This document shows, piece after piece, positions 55,615 through 64,000 of a stretch of DNA of 64,000 bases. This DNA is from Deinococcus frigens DSM 12807. Its GTDB lineage: Bacteria > Deinococcota > Deinococci > Deinococcales > Deinococcaceae. Every line of letters begins with the position of its first letter. Within the stretch, counting starts at the first letter, position 1. The DNA lies in contig NZ_JNIW01000009.1 of NCBI RefSeq assembly GCF_000701425.1, positions 1-64,000 on the forward strand. Direction: 5' to 3'. The notes under the pieces were generated by a model. That model saw only the letters and a program-made list of their open reading frames with translations, ran no database searches and had not been told where the DNA came from. The position numbers and the translations under genes are program-made.

Positions 55615-56685
55615 ATGGTGGCTCATGTGCTAGACGCCGTGGTCATCGGCGCTGGGTCCGCCGGGCTGGCCGCCGCGTACTGGCTCCAGCAGTGCGGCCT
55701 AACATTTACTGTGCTGGAGGCGGGCGACACCGCCAGCGGCGCGTGGCCCGCGTACTACGACAGTCTGACCCTGTTTACCCCGGCCAACCACTCCGCGTTG
55801 CCAGGCTTGCCATTCGGCGGTGACCCGCACCACTACCCGTCGCGCGGTGAGATGATCGCCTACCTGCAAACCTACGCGGCCCATTTCGGCTTTCCGCTGG
55901 ACCGTGCAGCAGAGGTGATGTCACTTCGGAACACTGGCGGCATCTTCAGCGTCAGCGCCAAGGATGGCCGGGAGTGGCGGGCGCGGGCGGTGGTCTGCGC
56001 CTCCGGCACCTTCGGGCAGCCGAACTGGCCGGACCTTCCGGGAGAATCGGCGTTTGCCGGACAGGTGCTGCATTCCTCGCAGTACCGTCGCCCCGAACCC
56101 TTCGCCGGGCAGCGCGTGATCGTGGTCGGGGCGGGCAATTCCGCCGCGCAGATCGCCGCCGAGCTGGGGGGCGTGGCGCGGGTCACGCTGGCCGCGCGCC
56201 GCGCCCCAACACTGTTTGCGCAGCGCCCGCTGGGGCAGGACCTGACCGACTGGCTGGGCTGGTCCGGTCTGGAGAAAATTCCCCTGGGTGCGTTCGGGCG
56301 CGTGCCGGACGTGCAGCCGGTGATCGCCGTGCCGGGCCTGCGGGCGGCGCTGCACAGCGGCAATCCTGACCTCCGCCCCATATTCGGGGCATTCACGTCC
56401 ACCGGCGTGCGCTGGCCCGGCGGGCAGGAGGAGGCCGTGGACAGCGTGATCCACGCCACCGGCTACCGCTGGAACGGTGAGTACCTGCCACGCGCGGCGC
56501 TGGACGCACGCGGCGAGCCGCAGCAACGCCTGGGCGTCAGCACCGCGCTTCCAGGGTTATATTTCGTTGGACTGCCCGGTCAGCGCACCGCCGCGTCCGG
56601 CACCATCCGCTCGGCGGGCTCCGACGCCGGGTCCGTGGTGGCGCGGCTGGCCAAACATCTGGAGACCCGATATGCCCACCTCTGA
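55615..56685 (+). CDS. CzcO-like flavin monooxygenase
   Basis: A 356-residue FAD/NADPH protein. DAVVIGAGSAGLAAAYWLQ binds FAD and RVIVVGAGNSAAQIAAEL binds NADPH. FGQPNWPDLPG and DSVIHATGYRWN are typical of ArsO/CzcO-type monooxygenases. The ATG abuts the preceding TGA. It is probably cotranscribed with the MerA-like gene and the secreted TPR-like gene, which it overlaps by 14 bp. Confidence 0.88.
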   Translation: MVAHVLDAVVIGAGSAGLAAAYWLQQCGLTFTVLEAGDTASGAWPAYYDSLTLFTPANHSALPGLPFGGDPHHYPSRGEMIAYLQTYAAHFGFPLDRAAEVMSLRNTGGIFSVSAKDGREWRARAVVCASGTFGQPNWPDLPGESAFAGQVLHSSQYRRPEPFAGQRVIVVGAGNSAAQIAAELGGVARVTLAARRAPTLFAQRPLGQDLTDWLGWSGLEKIPLGAFGRVPDVQPVIAVPGLRAALHSGNPDLRPIFGAFTSTGVRWPGGQEEAVDSVIHATGYRWNGEYLPRAALDARGEPQQRLGVSTALPGLYFVGLPGQRTAASGTIRSAGSDAGSVVARLAKHLETRYAHL

Positions 56686-57409
56686 CCTTCTGAAAACTGT
56701 GTTTGCCGTCCTGCTGCTGACCGCTCCTGTGCGGGCCGCCACCGTGGACGACGCCCTGGCCGCGCTGAACAATGGGCAGCCCGACATCACGGTCCGTCTG
56801 CTCAGTGGCCGCAAGGATGCGCCGTCGCTGGCCCTGCTGGCCCGTGGGTACGTGGGCCAGTCGGTCTTCATGGACCGCATGGCCGACAAGAAAAAGCTGT
56901 TCGCCGCGTCCGAGGCCACCGCCCGCGCCGCCATCGCCGCCGACGCCGGAAACGCCGACGGCTACGTGGAACTGGCAAACGCGCTGGCGCTGCAACTTCA
57001 GGGGGTGGGCGTGGTGCAGGCCACCCGCACGGGTCTGGAGGTCCGGCGGCTGTTCGAGCGTGCCACTGAGCTGAACGCCAGGCAGGCGCGGGCCTGGATG
57101 GGGCTGGGCCTGTGGCACGCGCAGGCGCTGGGCCTCGGCTCACTGATCAAACTCGCCACCGGGGCCAGCGAGCAGACCATGCGCGCCGCCCTTGAAAGGG
57201 CCATTGCCCTGGAACCCAACGAGGTGTTCTTTCGCATGAATTACTCCGACAGCCTGCTGCTGCTGGCCAAGAGTAATTCTGGCCGTGCCGCCGCGCTTCA
57301 GACCGAGGCCCGCACCCTGCTTCAGGGGGCGCTGGCCCTGACGCCGCAGACGTACTGGCAGAAATACGATCAGGGGCAAGTGCGCGAGCGCCTCAGGGCG
57401 CTGCCGTAA
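56672..57409 (+). CDS. Secreted TPR-like helical protein
   Basis: A 245-residue protein with a signal peptide of about 22 residues (MPTSDLLKTVFAVLLLTAPV, then RAA). It is then all-helical with TPR-like repeats (AIAADAGNADGYVELANALA, RATELNARQARAWMGLGLWH, ALERAIALEPNEVFFRMNYS). A periplasmic scaffold is likely. The ATG at 56672 is in the end of the monooxygenase gene, and longer frames to 56477 lack a signal peptide. Confidence 0.8.
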   Translation: MPTSDLLKTVFAVLLLTAPVRAATVDDALAALNNGQPDITVRLLSGRKDAPSLALLARGYVGQSVFMDRMADKKKLFAASEATARAAIAADAGNADGYVELANALALQLQGVGVVQATRTGLEVRRLFERATELNARQARAWMGLGLWHAQALGLGSLIKLATGASEQTMRAALERAIALEPNEVFFRMNYSDSLLLLAKSNSGRAAALQTEARTLLQGALALTPQTYWQKYDQGQVRERLRALP

Positions 57410-57460
57410 CACCCGGCGTCAGGCGCGTGCAGCGTCGCGGTTTGGCGCTATGTTGCGGGC

Positions 57461-59692
57461 ATGACTCCTGCGTCCGGTGTTGACCGCTTGCCGGACCATC
57501 CGATGCCGCTGGAAGTGCTGGCCCACTTCACCGGGGGGCTGGGCCGGGCCGCAGACCTGCCGCAGCAGCTTCGCCTGACCGGAGACGTGCTGCGCCGCGC
57601 GCTGGGCGACGTGACCGTCACGTTTTTCACCCGTGCGGAGAACCACTGGCAACCGGTCACATGGCCGGGGCAGGCACATCCCGATCAGGTGGAGGGCAGT
57701 CTCCCGGCGGACTCGCCCCTGCTGATCCGGGTCTTTGAGGAGCAGCGCCCGGTCTTTTTCGAGGAGGGGATGCGGCAGCCGGAACGGCGTGGCCTGGGCC
57801 TGGTGCGGGGCGGCGCGCTGTACCCCTACTTTCATGAGGGCCTGCCCTGCGGGTTGCTGAGCGTGGCGCTGCCTGCCGGGCGCGGCTGGACCGACCAGGA
57901 GCGGGCTGTCTTCCAGGTTGTGGGGGGCGGTCTGGCCCTGGCCTTCGGACGGGACGCCGCGCGGGACCGCCGCCGCAATCCGGCACGACAGAAAGACGAT
58001 GGGGCCGCGGCGCTGGAGGTCTTCGCCGCATTTACCGAGCGCGCCGCCGCCGAGACCGACGTGCTGGCCCTGAGCCGCGAGGCCTACGCGGTGATGGACG
58101 CGCATTTTTCCGAATACAGCAGCGCGTACTACGAGATTCGGGACGGATTGTGGAAGGCGCTGACCTGGACCTCCGAGATGACTCCCGGGCAGATCGCTAT
58201 GACCCGCCCCGGGCTGGCGCTGGACACGCCGTCCTTCAGGCGGGCGCTGGACACCCGGCAGCCGGTCTTTATCGATGGCTGGGACGCGGCGCGCGAGCGG
58301 ATCGAGAACTCCGACGACTTCGGGCCGGTGTGCATCTACCCGCTGGTGGTGGGACAGGAAGTGCGCGGCATCCTCACGGTGGGCCTGCGGGTGGGCGAGA
58401 CGTGGCGGGGCCGCGACCGGGGCCTGATGCGGGCGCTGGGGCGCAGCCTGACGCTGGCGCTGGAACGCGCCGAGCAGACCCGCCAACTGGACGAGGAGCG
58501 CGCGGCCCTGGCCGCCTTCACGGCGTTTACCGAGTCGGTGGGCAGCGAGACCGACGTGCTGGCGCTGATCCGGCAGGCGGCGGCGGTGCTGGCCGAGGCC
58601 CACGACGTGGACGTGACCTACTCCGAGCGCGAGGGTGAGGTGTTCAGGCTCAGGGTCTGGCCCACCAGTTTTCCGGAAGACCTGCGGGCCGAGGCGCTGG
58701 CGGGCTACCGGCCCAGCGATCCGGGCTTCGAGGAGGCGCAGCGCACCGGCCAGAGCGTTTTCCTGGAAGACATTGACGGGCGGCTCGACGGGCGTCCCGG
58801 CGTCGCCCTGTACCGCGCCCTGGCCTTCCAGCCGTTCTTTCAGGGCGAGACCATGACCGGCATGCTGATCATGGCCTCCCGCCGTCAGGGCCGCTGGCCC
58901 GAGCGTCAGCGGGCGGTGTTCCGGGCGGTGGGCCGCAGCCTGGGGCTGGCGCTGGAGCGGGCCGAGGGCGTGCGCCGACTGGCCCGCAGCAACGCCGAAT
59001 TGCAGGTGGCGGTGGGAGAACTTGAGGCTTTTGCCTACAGCGTGTCACACGATCTGCGGACTCCGGTGCGGCACATCAAGGGCTTCAACGCCCTGCTGCG
59101 CGCCCGGATCGCGGACCCCCCGGATCTCAAGGTCAGCCACTACCTGAGTGTGATTGACGACGCCGCTGGCCGCATGAACATCCTGATCGACGCCATGCTA
59201 GACCTGTCACGCACGACCCGGCAGCCGCTGCGCGTGGAAGACGTGGAACTGGCCGAATTGGTGACCTCGGTGCAGGTCGAACTCACGGCAGAGGCAGAGG
59301 ACCGATCTCGGCCCCTGGAATGGCGGGTGGGGACCCTGCCGCAGGTCAGCGGGGACCGCCACCTGCTGCGCCAGGTTCTGGTCAACCTGCTGTCCAACGC
59401 CGTGAAGTACACCCGGACCCGTGCCCAGTCGGTGATCGAGGTCTGGGCCGAGCAGCGCCCCGGCGAGTGGGCAGTGCTGGTGCGCGACAACGGTGTGGGC
59501 TTCGATCCCCGTTACACCGACCGGCTGTTTGGGGTCTTCCAGCGCCTGCACCACGAACGCGAGTTCGAGGGCACCGGGGTGGGGCTGGCCACCGTCCGGC
59601 GCATCGTGAGCCGGCACGGCGGAACGGTGGCCGCCCAGACGGGGGACGGCGCGGGGGCCACCTTCAGCTTTACTCTGCCACGCGGAAACTGA
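57461..59692 (+). CDS. Soluble multi-GAF sensor histidine kinase
   Basis: A 743-residue kinase without membrane segments. Three GAF-like modules lie at about residues 20-165, 185-345 and 350-500. The second and third share FAAFTERAAAETDVLAL and FTAFTESVGSETDVLAL, an internal duplication. The phospho-acceptor H530 is in SHDLRTPVRHIKGF. N-box NLLSNAVKYT, G1 DNGVGFD and G2 GTGVGLA complete the ATPase. No phytochrome chromophore Cys is evident near the start. No response regulator is adjacent. It ends at a strong hairpin terminator. Confidence 0.92.
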   Translation: MTPASGVDRLPDHPMPLEVLAHFTGGLGRAADLPQQLRLTGDVLRRALGDVTVTFFTRAENHWQPVTWPGQAHPDQVEGSLPADSPLLIRVFEEQRPVFFEEGMRQPERRGLGLVRGGALYPYFHEGLPCGLLSVALPAGRGWTDQERAVFQVVGGGLALAFGRDAARDRRRNPARQKDDGAAALEVFAAFTERAAAETDVLALSREAYAVMDAHFSEYSSAYYEIRDGLWKALTWTSEMTPGQIAMTRPGLALDTPSFRRALDTRQPVFIDGWDAARERIENSDDFGPVCIYPLVVGQEVRGILTVGLRVGETWRGRDRGLMRALGRSLTLALERAEQTRQLDEERAALAAFTAFTESVGSETDVLALIRQAAAVLAEAHDVDVTYSEREGEVFRLRVWPTSFPEDLRAEALAGYRPSDPGFEEAQRTGQSVFLEDIDGRLDGRPGVALYRALAFQPFFQGETMTGMLIMASRRQGRWPERQRAVFRAVGRSLGLALERAEGVRRLARSNAELQVAVGELEAFAYSVSHDLRTPVRHIKGFNALLRARIADPPDLKVSHYLSVIDDAAGRMNILIDAMLDLSRTTRQPLRVEDVELAELVTSVQVELTAEAEDRSRPLEWRVGTLPQVSGDRHLLRQVLVNLLSNAVKYTRTRAQSVIEVWAEQRPGEWAVLVRDNGVGFDPRYTDRLFGVFQRLHHEREFEGTGVGLATVRRIVSRHGGTVAAQTGDGAGATFSFTLPRGN

Positions 59693-59711
59693 GCCGCCGG
59701 GCAGCATAAAA

Positions 59712-59746
59712 GGCGGCGTAGGGAGACCGCTCTCCACGCGCCGCCC
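59712..59746. terminator. Bidirectional terminator
   Basis: Hairpin with GGCGGCG (59712-59718) and CGCCGCC (59739-59745) plus an inner GGAGA/TCTCC stem. The minus side is followed by TTTT, the plus side by CGTTT. It separates the convergent kinase and binding-protein genes. Confidence 0.75.
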
Positions 59747-59758
59747 GTTTCCAGACGC

Positions 59759-60898
<1,140 letters not shown>

Positions 60899-61023
60899 GG
60901 TGAAACCTCCAGGGGGGGTGAAGCGCGAGTTGTGGACGCCGGAATGCTAGCAGATGGCGGGTTGGATGACCGTGAGCCTGGCGGGCACGTTGCGCGTCAT
61001 GCGGCGGGGCACTGAAATAAGGC

Positions 61024-62040
61024 TCAATGCTGCCCCGGCTGCCCCAGCCCGGCCAGCAAGGTGTTCCCCACCGCCCGCCGCAGGCCCTGAATGTCGAAGG
61101 CATTGTGGCGGCTGGGGTGGACACGGTTGGTCAGCAGGGTCCAGGCCAGGCCGTATGCCGGGTCCACCCAGACCCCGGTCCCGGTGAAGCCAGTGTGCCC
61201 GAAGGCCGCCGGGCTGCTCAGGCTGCCGCCGCTCCAGCCGGGCTGCGCGGCCACGAACGCCAGCGTGCGCCCCGGAGCCTGAACGCGCAGCGCCCCGGCC
61301 TGTGCAGCGGGAGACAGCCAGCCGCCGCGCAACAGCCGCTCGGCCTGATGGAGTACCCCTCCCAGCGTGCCAAACAGCCCCGCGTGCCCGGCCACGCCGC
61401 CCTGGGCCGCCGCGTTCTCGTCATGCGTCTCGCCGCGCAGCAACCGTTCCCGCCAGGCACAGCGCTCGGTGGCGACACTTTTGTTAGCTTCCGGCGAAAA
61501 GGTCAGGCCGTAATCCAGCTCAAAGTCGCGCAGCGGTCTGTCGAAAACCCTTTCCAGCACGCGCCCCAGCAGCATGTAGCCCAGATCGGAATACACGACT
61601 TGACCCGGGTCTGCCATCTGCCATGGCTCCTGCATGAAACGGGCGCGAATGGTCTCGGCCCCCCCCCAGGTGTACAGCGGGACCCAGGCGGGCAGACCTG
61701 CCGTGTGCGTCATCAACTGGCGCAGGGTGCGCGTTTTCAGCGGTGTGTCCCGCATCCAGCCCAGTTCGGGAAGGTGGGTCGCCACCGGGTCGTCCAGATC
61801 CAGGTGGCCCTGCTCGGCGGCGCGCAGCACGTGCCGGGCGGTAAACAGCGGCTTGGTCAGACTGGCCAGATCAAAGAAGAAATCCTCTTCCAGGGGTCTT
61901 CGTTCCGGCTGAAGCTGCGCGTGGCCGAGAACGAGGGTGGCCCGCTGCCCTGCCGCATTGACCACGCCCAGCGCGGCTGCGGGCAGGCCGCCCGAGGTCA
62001 CCGCCGCCTCCAGAATCTCGCGGGTGCGCCCGGGAATCAC
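61024..62040 (-). CDS. Beta-lactamase-family serine hydrolase
   Basis: A 338-residue class C-like hydrolase or transpeptidase-fold esterase. The nucleophile motif SxxK is in ASLTKPLF, the Tyr motif is YSDLGYML, and the third motif is GHTGFTG. No signal peptide, so it is probably cytoplasmic. Its GTG start overlaps the murQ stop as GTGA. Serine hydrolases of this type accompany MurNAc-recycling genes in Firmicutes too, suggesting muropeptide or cell-wall peptide processing. Confidence 0.88.
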   Translation of the reverse strand: MIPGRTREILEAAVTSGGLPAAALGVVNAAGQRATLVLGHAQLQPERRPLEEDFFFDLASLTKPLFTARHVLRAAEQGHLDLDDPVATHLPELGWMRDTPLKTRTLRQLMTHTAGLPAWVPLYTWGGAETIRARFMQEPWQMADPGQVVYSDLGYMLLGRVLERVFDRPLRDFELDYGLTFSPEANKSVATERCAWRERLLRGETHDENAAAQGGVAGHAGLFGTLGGVLHQAERLLRGGWLSPAAQAGALRVQAPGRTLAFVAAQPGWSGGSLSSPAAFGHTGFTGTGVWVDPAYGLAWTLLTNRVHPSRHNAFDIQGLRRAVGNTLLAGLGQPGQH

Positions 62041-62963
62041 GATTCTCCCAGTGCGGCGCGGGCATGTCCGTTCTGCGCTTCCAGCCGGGCGGCGGCCTCA
62101 TCGGCGCTGACGCCCAGCAGCAGCTTCACGATGGCCACCTTGACGCTGCCGCCGCTGTCGTTCAGCGCCTCACGCGCTGCCGCCTCGTCGGCCCCGGTGG
62201 CGTGGCGCACCAGGCGCACGGCGCGGCCCTCCAGCTTGGCGTTGGTGGCCCGCACGTCCACCATCATGTTGCCGTACACCTTGCCCAGCCGGACCATCAA
62301 GGCGCTGGAAAAGGTATTCAGCGCGATTTTCTGGGCGGTTCCGGCCTTGAGGCGGGTGCTGCCGCTGATGACCTCGGGGCCGGTATCGAGGAGCACCGGG
62401 CAGTCCACCGCCGACAGCAGCGGGGTGCCGGGATTGTTCGACAGTCCTACCGTCAGCGCCCCGGCCTCCCGCGCCGCGTCCGCCGCGCCCAGCACGTAGG
62501 GAGTGGTGCCGCTGGCCGCGATGGCGATCAGCACGTCGTTCGGTGTGATGTGGCTGCTGAGGACATCGGCCTCGCCCGCTTCCCGGTCATCTTCCGCGCC
62601 CTCCACCGCCTCGCGGATGGCCCTCTCCCCTCCGGCAATCAGCGGAACGGCCCGCGCGGTGGGCCAGGAAAATGTCGGCGTCAGTTCGGTGGCGTCCAGC
62701 ACGCCCAGGCGTCCGCTGGTGCCCGCGCCCGCGTAAACCAGTCGCCCGCCGCGTTCCAGCCGGGGCAGGGCCGATTCCACTGCCCGCGCGAGGGCGGGGG
62801 CCGCCGCCCGCACCGCCTCCACCGCGCCGGTCTGGTCATCGGCCAGCACGCGCACCAGTTCGGGGACCCCCAGCCGGTCCAGATCGGGGTGGTCCGGGTG
62901 GACGCCCTCGGTGCGCCGCGGATCGGGCAGCAGGGGACCAGGCCTGCGGGGATCAGCCGTCAT
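62037..62963 (-). CDS. murQ: N-acetylmuramic acid 6-phosphate etherase
   Basis: A 308-residue SIS-domain enzyme that cleaves MurNAc-6-phosphate to GlcNAc-6-phosphate and lactate, downstream of Anm[53 protein letters not shown] and [20 protein letters not shown] are MurQ signatures. The ATG at 62963 overlaps the gntR stop as ATGA. The frame further upstream is the shadow of gntR. Confidence 0.95.
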   Translation of the reverse strand: MTADPRRPGPLLPDPRRTEGVHPDHPDLDRLGVPELVRVLADDQTGAVEAVRAAAPALARAVESALPRLERGGRLVYAGAGTSGRLGVLDATELTPTFSWPTARAVPLIAGGERAIREAVEGAEDDREAGEADVLSSHITPNDVLIAIAASGTTPYVLGAADAAREAGALTVGLSNNPGTPLLSAVDCPVLLDTGPEVISGSTRLKAGTAQKIALNTFSSALMVRLGKVYGNMMVDVRATNAKLEGRAVRLVRHATGADEAAAREALNDSGGSVKVAIVKLLLGVSADEAAARLEAQNGHARAALGES

Positions 62964-63733
62964 TCGCCGTCCCCGTGCAACTCCATTACGAAGTCGTAGC
63001 GATCTCCCCGGTAGTGGGCGCGGGCGTATTCCACGGGCCGCCCGCCCACCGTCCACGACACCCGCTCGGTGGCCAGCAGCGCCGCGCCGGGGGCCACGCC
63101 CAGCAACTCGGACAGCGTCAGGTCCGCGCTGAGTGCCCGCAGGTGCCGGATGGCCCGCACCGGCTGCAAACCCCGGTTGCCCAGCAGGGCGTACAGGCTG
63201 GCGTCGCTCACGTCCTCCTCGCACAGTTCGCCCACCAGCGCGGCGGGCAGGGTGCTGTCCTCCACCGCCAGCGCCTCGCCGTCGGAAGTCCGCAGCCGCC
63301 GAATCCGGTAGACCTTGTCCCCGGGCGACAGGGCCAGGCTCATGGCCTCCTGCGGGCTGGGACGGACGTGTTCAAATCCCAGCACCCGCGCCCCCGGCGT
63401 CTGCCCACGCGAACGCACGTCCTCCGAGAACGAGCTGAGCAGCCCCAGCGTGCGGCTGGGCCGTTCCTCCGGTCTGGGCGGCGTGACGAAGGTGCCGCTG
63501 CCGTGCTTGCGGGTCAGCAGGCCCTGCTGCGCCAGCAGCGCCAGTGCCTGCCGCACTGTCACGCGCGACACCCGCAGGTGCGAGGCCAGCTCGCGCTCGG
63601 CGGGCAGGGCGCTGCCCCGGCGCAGGTCGCCGCTGTGGATGCGCTGTTCCAGACCCTGAGCGACTTGCATGTACACGGGCAGGTCGCTGGCCGAATCCAG
63701 CGGAATGGCCCACGGTGGCGGGGTTGGTGACAT
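62960..63733 (-). CDS. GntR-family (HutC/NagR-like) transcriptional regulator
   Basis: A 257-residue regulator with an N-terminal winged helix at about residues 15-85 ([20 protein letters not shown]) and a C-terminal UTRA effector domain ([20 protein letters not shown]). HutC-branch proteins of this kind often sense amino-sugar phosphates. I chose the ATG at 63733 because a -10 box sits 8 nt upstream. It is the first gene of the murQ operon and the best candidate to bind the GTGGTC/GACCAC sites at 63786 and 27325-27370. Confidence 0.9.
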   Translation of the reverse strand: MSPTPPPWAIPLDSASDLPVYMQVAQGLEQRIHSGDLRRGSALPAERELASHLRVSRVTVRQALALLAQQGLLTRKHGSGTFVTPPRPEERPSRTLGLLSSFSEDVRSRGQTPGARVLGFEHVRPSPQEAMSLALSPGDKVYRIRRLRTSDGEALAVEDSTLPAALVGELCEEDVSDASLYALLGNRGLQPVRAIRHLRALSADLTLSELLGVAPGAALLATERVSWTVGGRPVEYARAHYRGDRYDFVMELHGDGE

Positions 63734-63741
63734 GTAGGAAG

Positions 63742-63769
63742 AACATACCACTCCCACACCACCCCGCAA
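63742..63769 (-). promoter_or_regulatory. Leaderless promoter of gntR-murQ operon
   Basis: On the minus strand TTGCGG (63769-63764), 16-bp spacer, TATGTT (63747-63742), then 8 nt to the ATG at 63733. No ribosome-binding site is present, consistent with a leaderless transcript. Confidence 0.6.
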
Positions 63770-63784
63770 GGGGCTTGCTATTGG

Positions 63785-63800
63785 ATGCAAAGTGGTCTTA
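63785..63800. promoter_or_regulatory. Candidate GntR operator by gntR
   Basis: ATGCAAAGTGGTCTTA contains the NagR/DasR half-site AGTGGTCT. It closely resembles the minus-strand ATGCAAGTGGTC at 27326-27337. Located in the spacer between gntR and the divergent secreted-protein gene. Confidence 0.55.
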
Positions 63801-63930
63801 AGCTGGGGACCGAGCATCACAACTTAATTCCTGACAGTGCAAGGTCACAAATTGAAGTAAGAGTCCAGCGCGTACCGGTCCGCAAGTCCCAGCATCCAGA
63901 GGCCCACTCAACTTTCTTCGGAGGTCTGAC

Positions 63931-64000
63931 ATGTCCACCCCTACCCGTATTCGTCCCGCCCTGGCCCTGATTTCCCTGGCACTCATCGGCGGCGCGCTGG
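63931..64000 (+). CDS. Secreted protein start, cut by window edge (likely transporter binding protein)
   Basis: Only the first 23 codons are visible: a typical signal peptide (MSTPTRIRPALALISLALIG). GGAGGT precedes the ATG by 6 nt. Divergent from gntR-murQ and next to the GntR operator, it is probably a substrate-binding protein importing cell-wall sugars or peptides, but the mature part is outside the window. Confidence 0.55.
   Translation, partial: MSTPTRIRPALALISLALIGGAL

Overview
The window looks like chromosome of a Deinococcus-type bacterium. The coding DNA is very GC-rich. The HU protein has the Lys/Ala-rich N-terminal extension familiar from deinococci, and several genes begin 6-10 nt after a good -10 box, as leaderless transcripts do. 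This identification rests on protein style and promoter architecture, not on rRNA. I saw no rRNA, tRNA or CRISPR array.

Layout. 1-440: the 5' part of a transposase gene and one copy of a short dispersed repeat (second copy near 12.1 kb). 0.64-4.96 kb: leftward sugar/polyol group with two ABC permeases, a zinc dehydrogenase and a SorC-type regulator. 5.3-7.8 kb: a decayed MmeI-type restriction-modification fragment, a small membrane protein and an asparagine-synthetase-like amide ligase without the glutaminase cysteine. 8.2-12 kb: glpD behind a tandem palindromic operator, a PaaK-type CoA ligase and a GNAT acetyltransferase. 12.2-14.6 kb: a nonsense-mutated NmrA/QorB-like gene, a TetR regulator and HU. 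14.9-19 kb: acyl-CoA ligase, methyltransferase, an Ohr-like protein lacking the peroxidatic cysteine and a PlsC-like acyltransferase. 19.1-24.3 kb: a YnjBCD-like ABC importer operon split by an SDR/HxlR pair. 24.4-25.4 kb: tyrosine recombinase.

26-41.5 kb: anmK (anhydroMurNAc kinase) is divergent from a peptide-binding protein gene. That gene is separated from two matching dppBC-type permease genes by about 9.7 kb of lower-GC DNA. The intervening DNA carries a transposase remnant and a tightly overlapping surface-polysaccharide operon: three family-2 glycosyltransferases, a large membrane protein, a small membrane protein, a Wzx-like flippase, an acyltransferase-3 and a GH16 hydrolase.

42.1-49.5 kb: a second glycan locus. 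UDP-galactopyranose mutase and a glycosyltransferase run leftward from a divergent promoter region opposite a family-2 glycosyltransferase. Facing it are a NodS-like methyltransferase, a PIG-L deacetylase and a 782-residue fusion of a retaining-glycosidase-like domain to an acyl-CoA-dehydrogenase domain. This is the most novel-looking assembly in the window.

49.7-59.7 kb: glpK, a small acidic protein, an esterase, a nitroreductase, two flavoproteins, a secreted TPR-like protein and a soluble multi-GAF histidine kinase. 59.8-64 kb: a branched-chain amino-acid-type binding protein and a leftward gntR-murQ-serine hydrolase operon divergent from a cut-off secreted protein gene. The same GTGGTC/GACCAC element lies between gntR and that gene and between anmK and the peptide-binding protein gene, suggesting one GntR-controlled muropeptide-recycling regulon.
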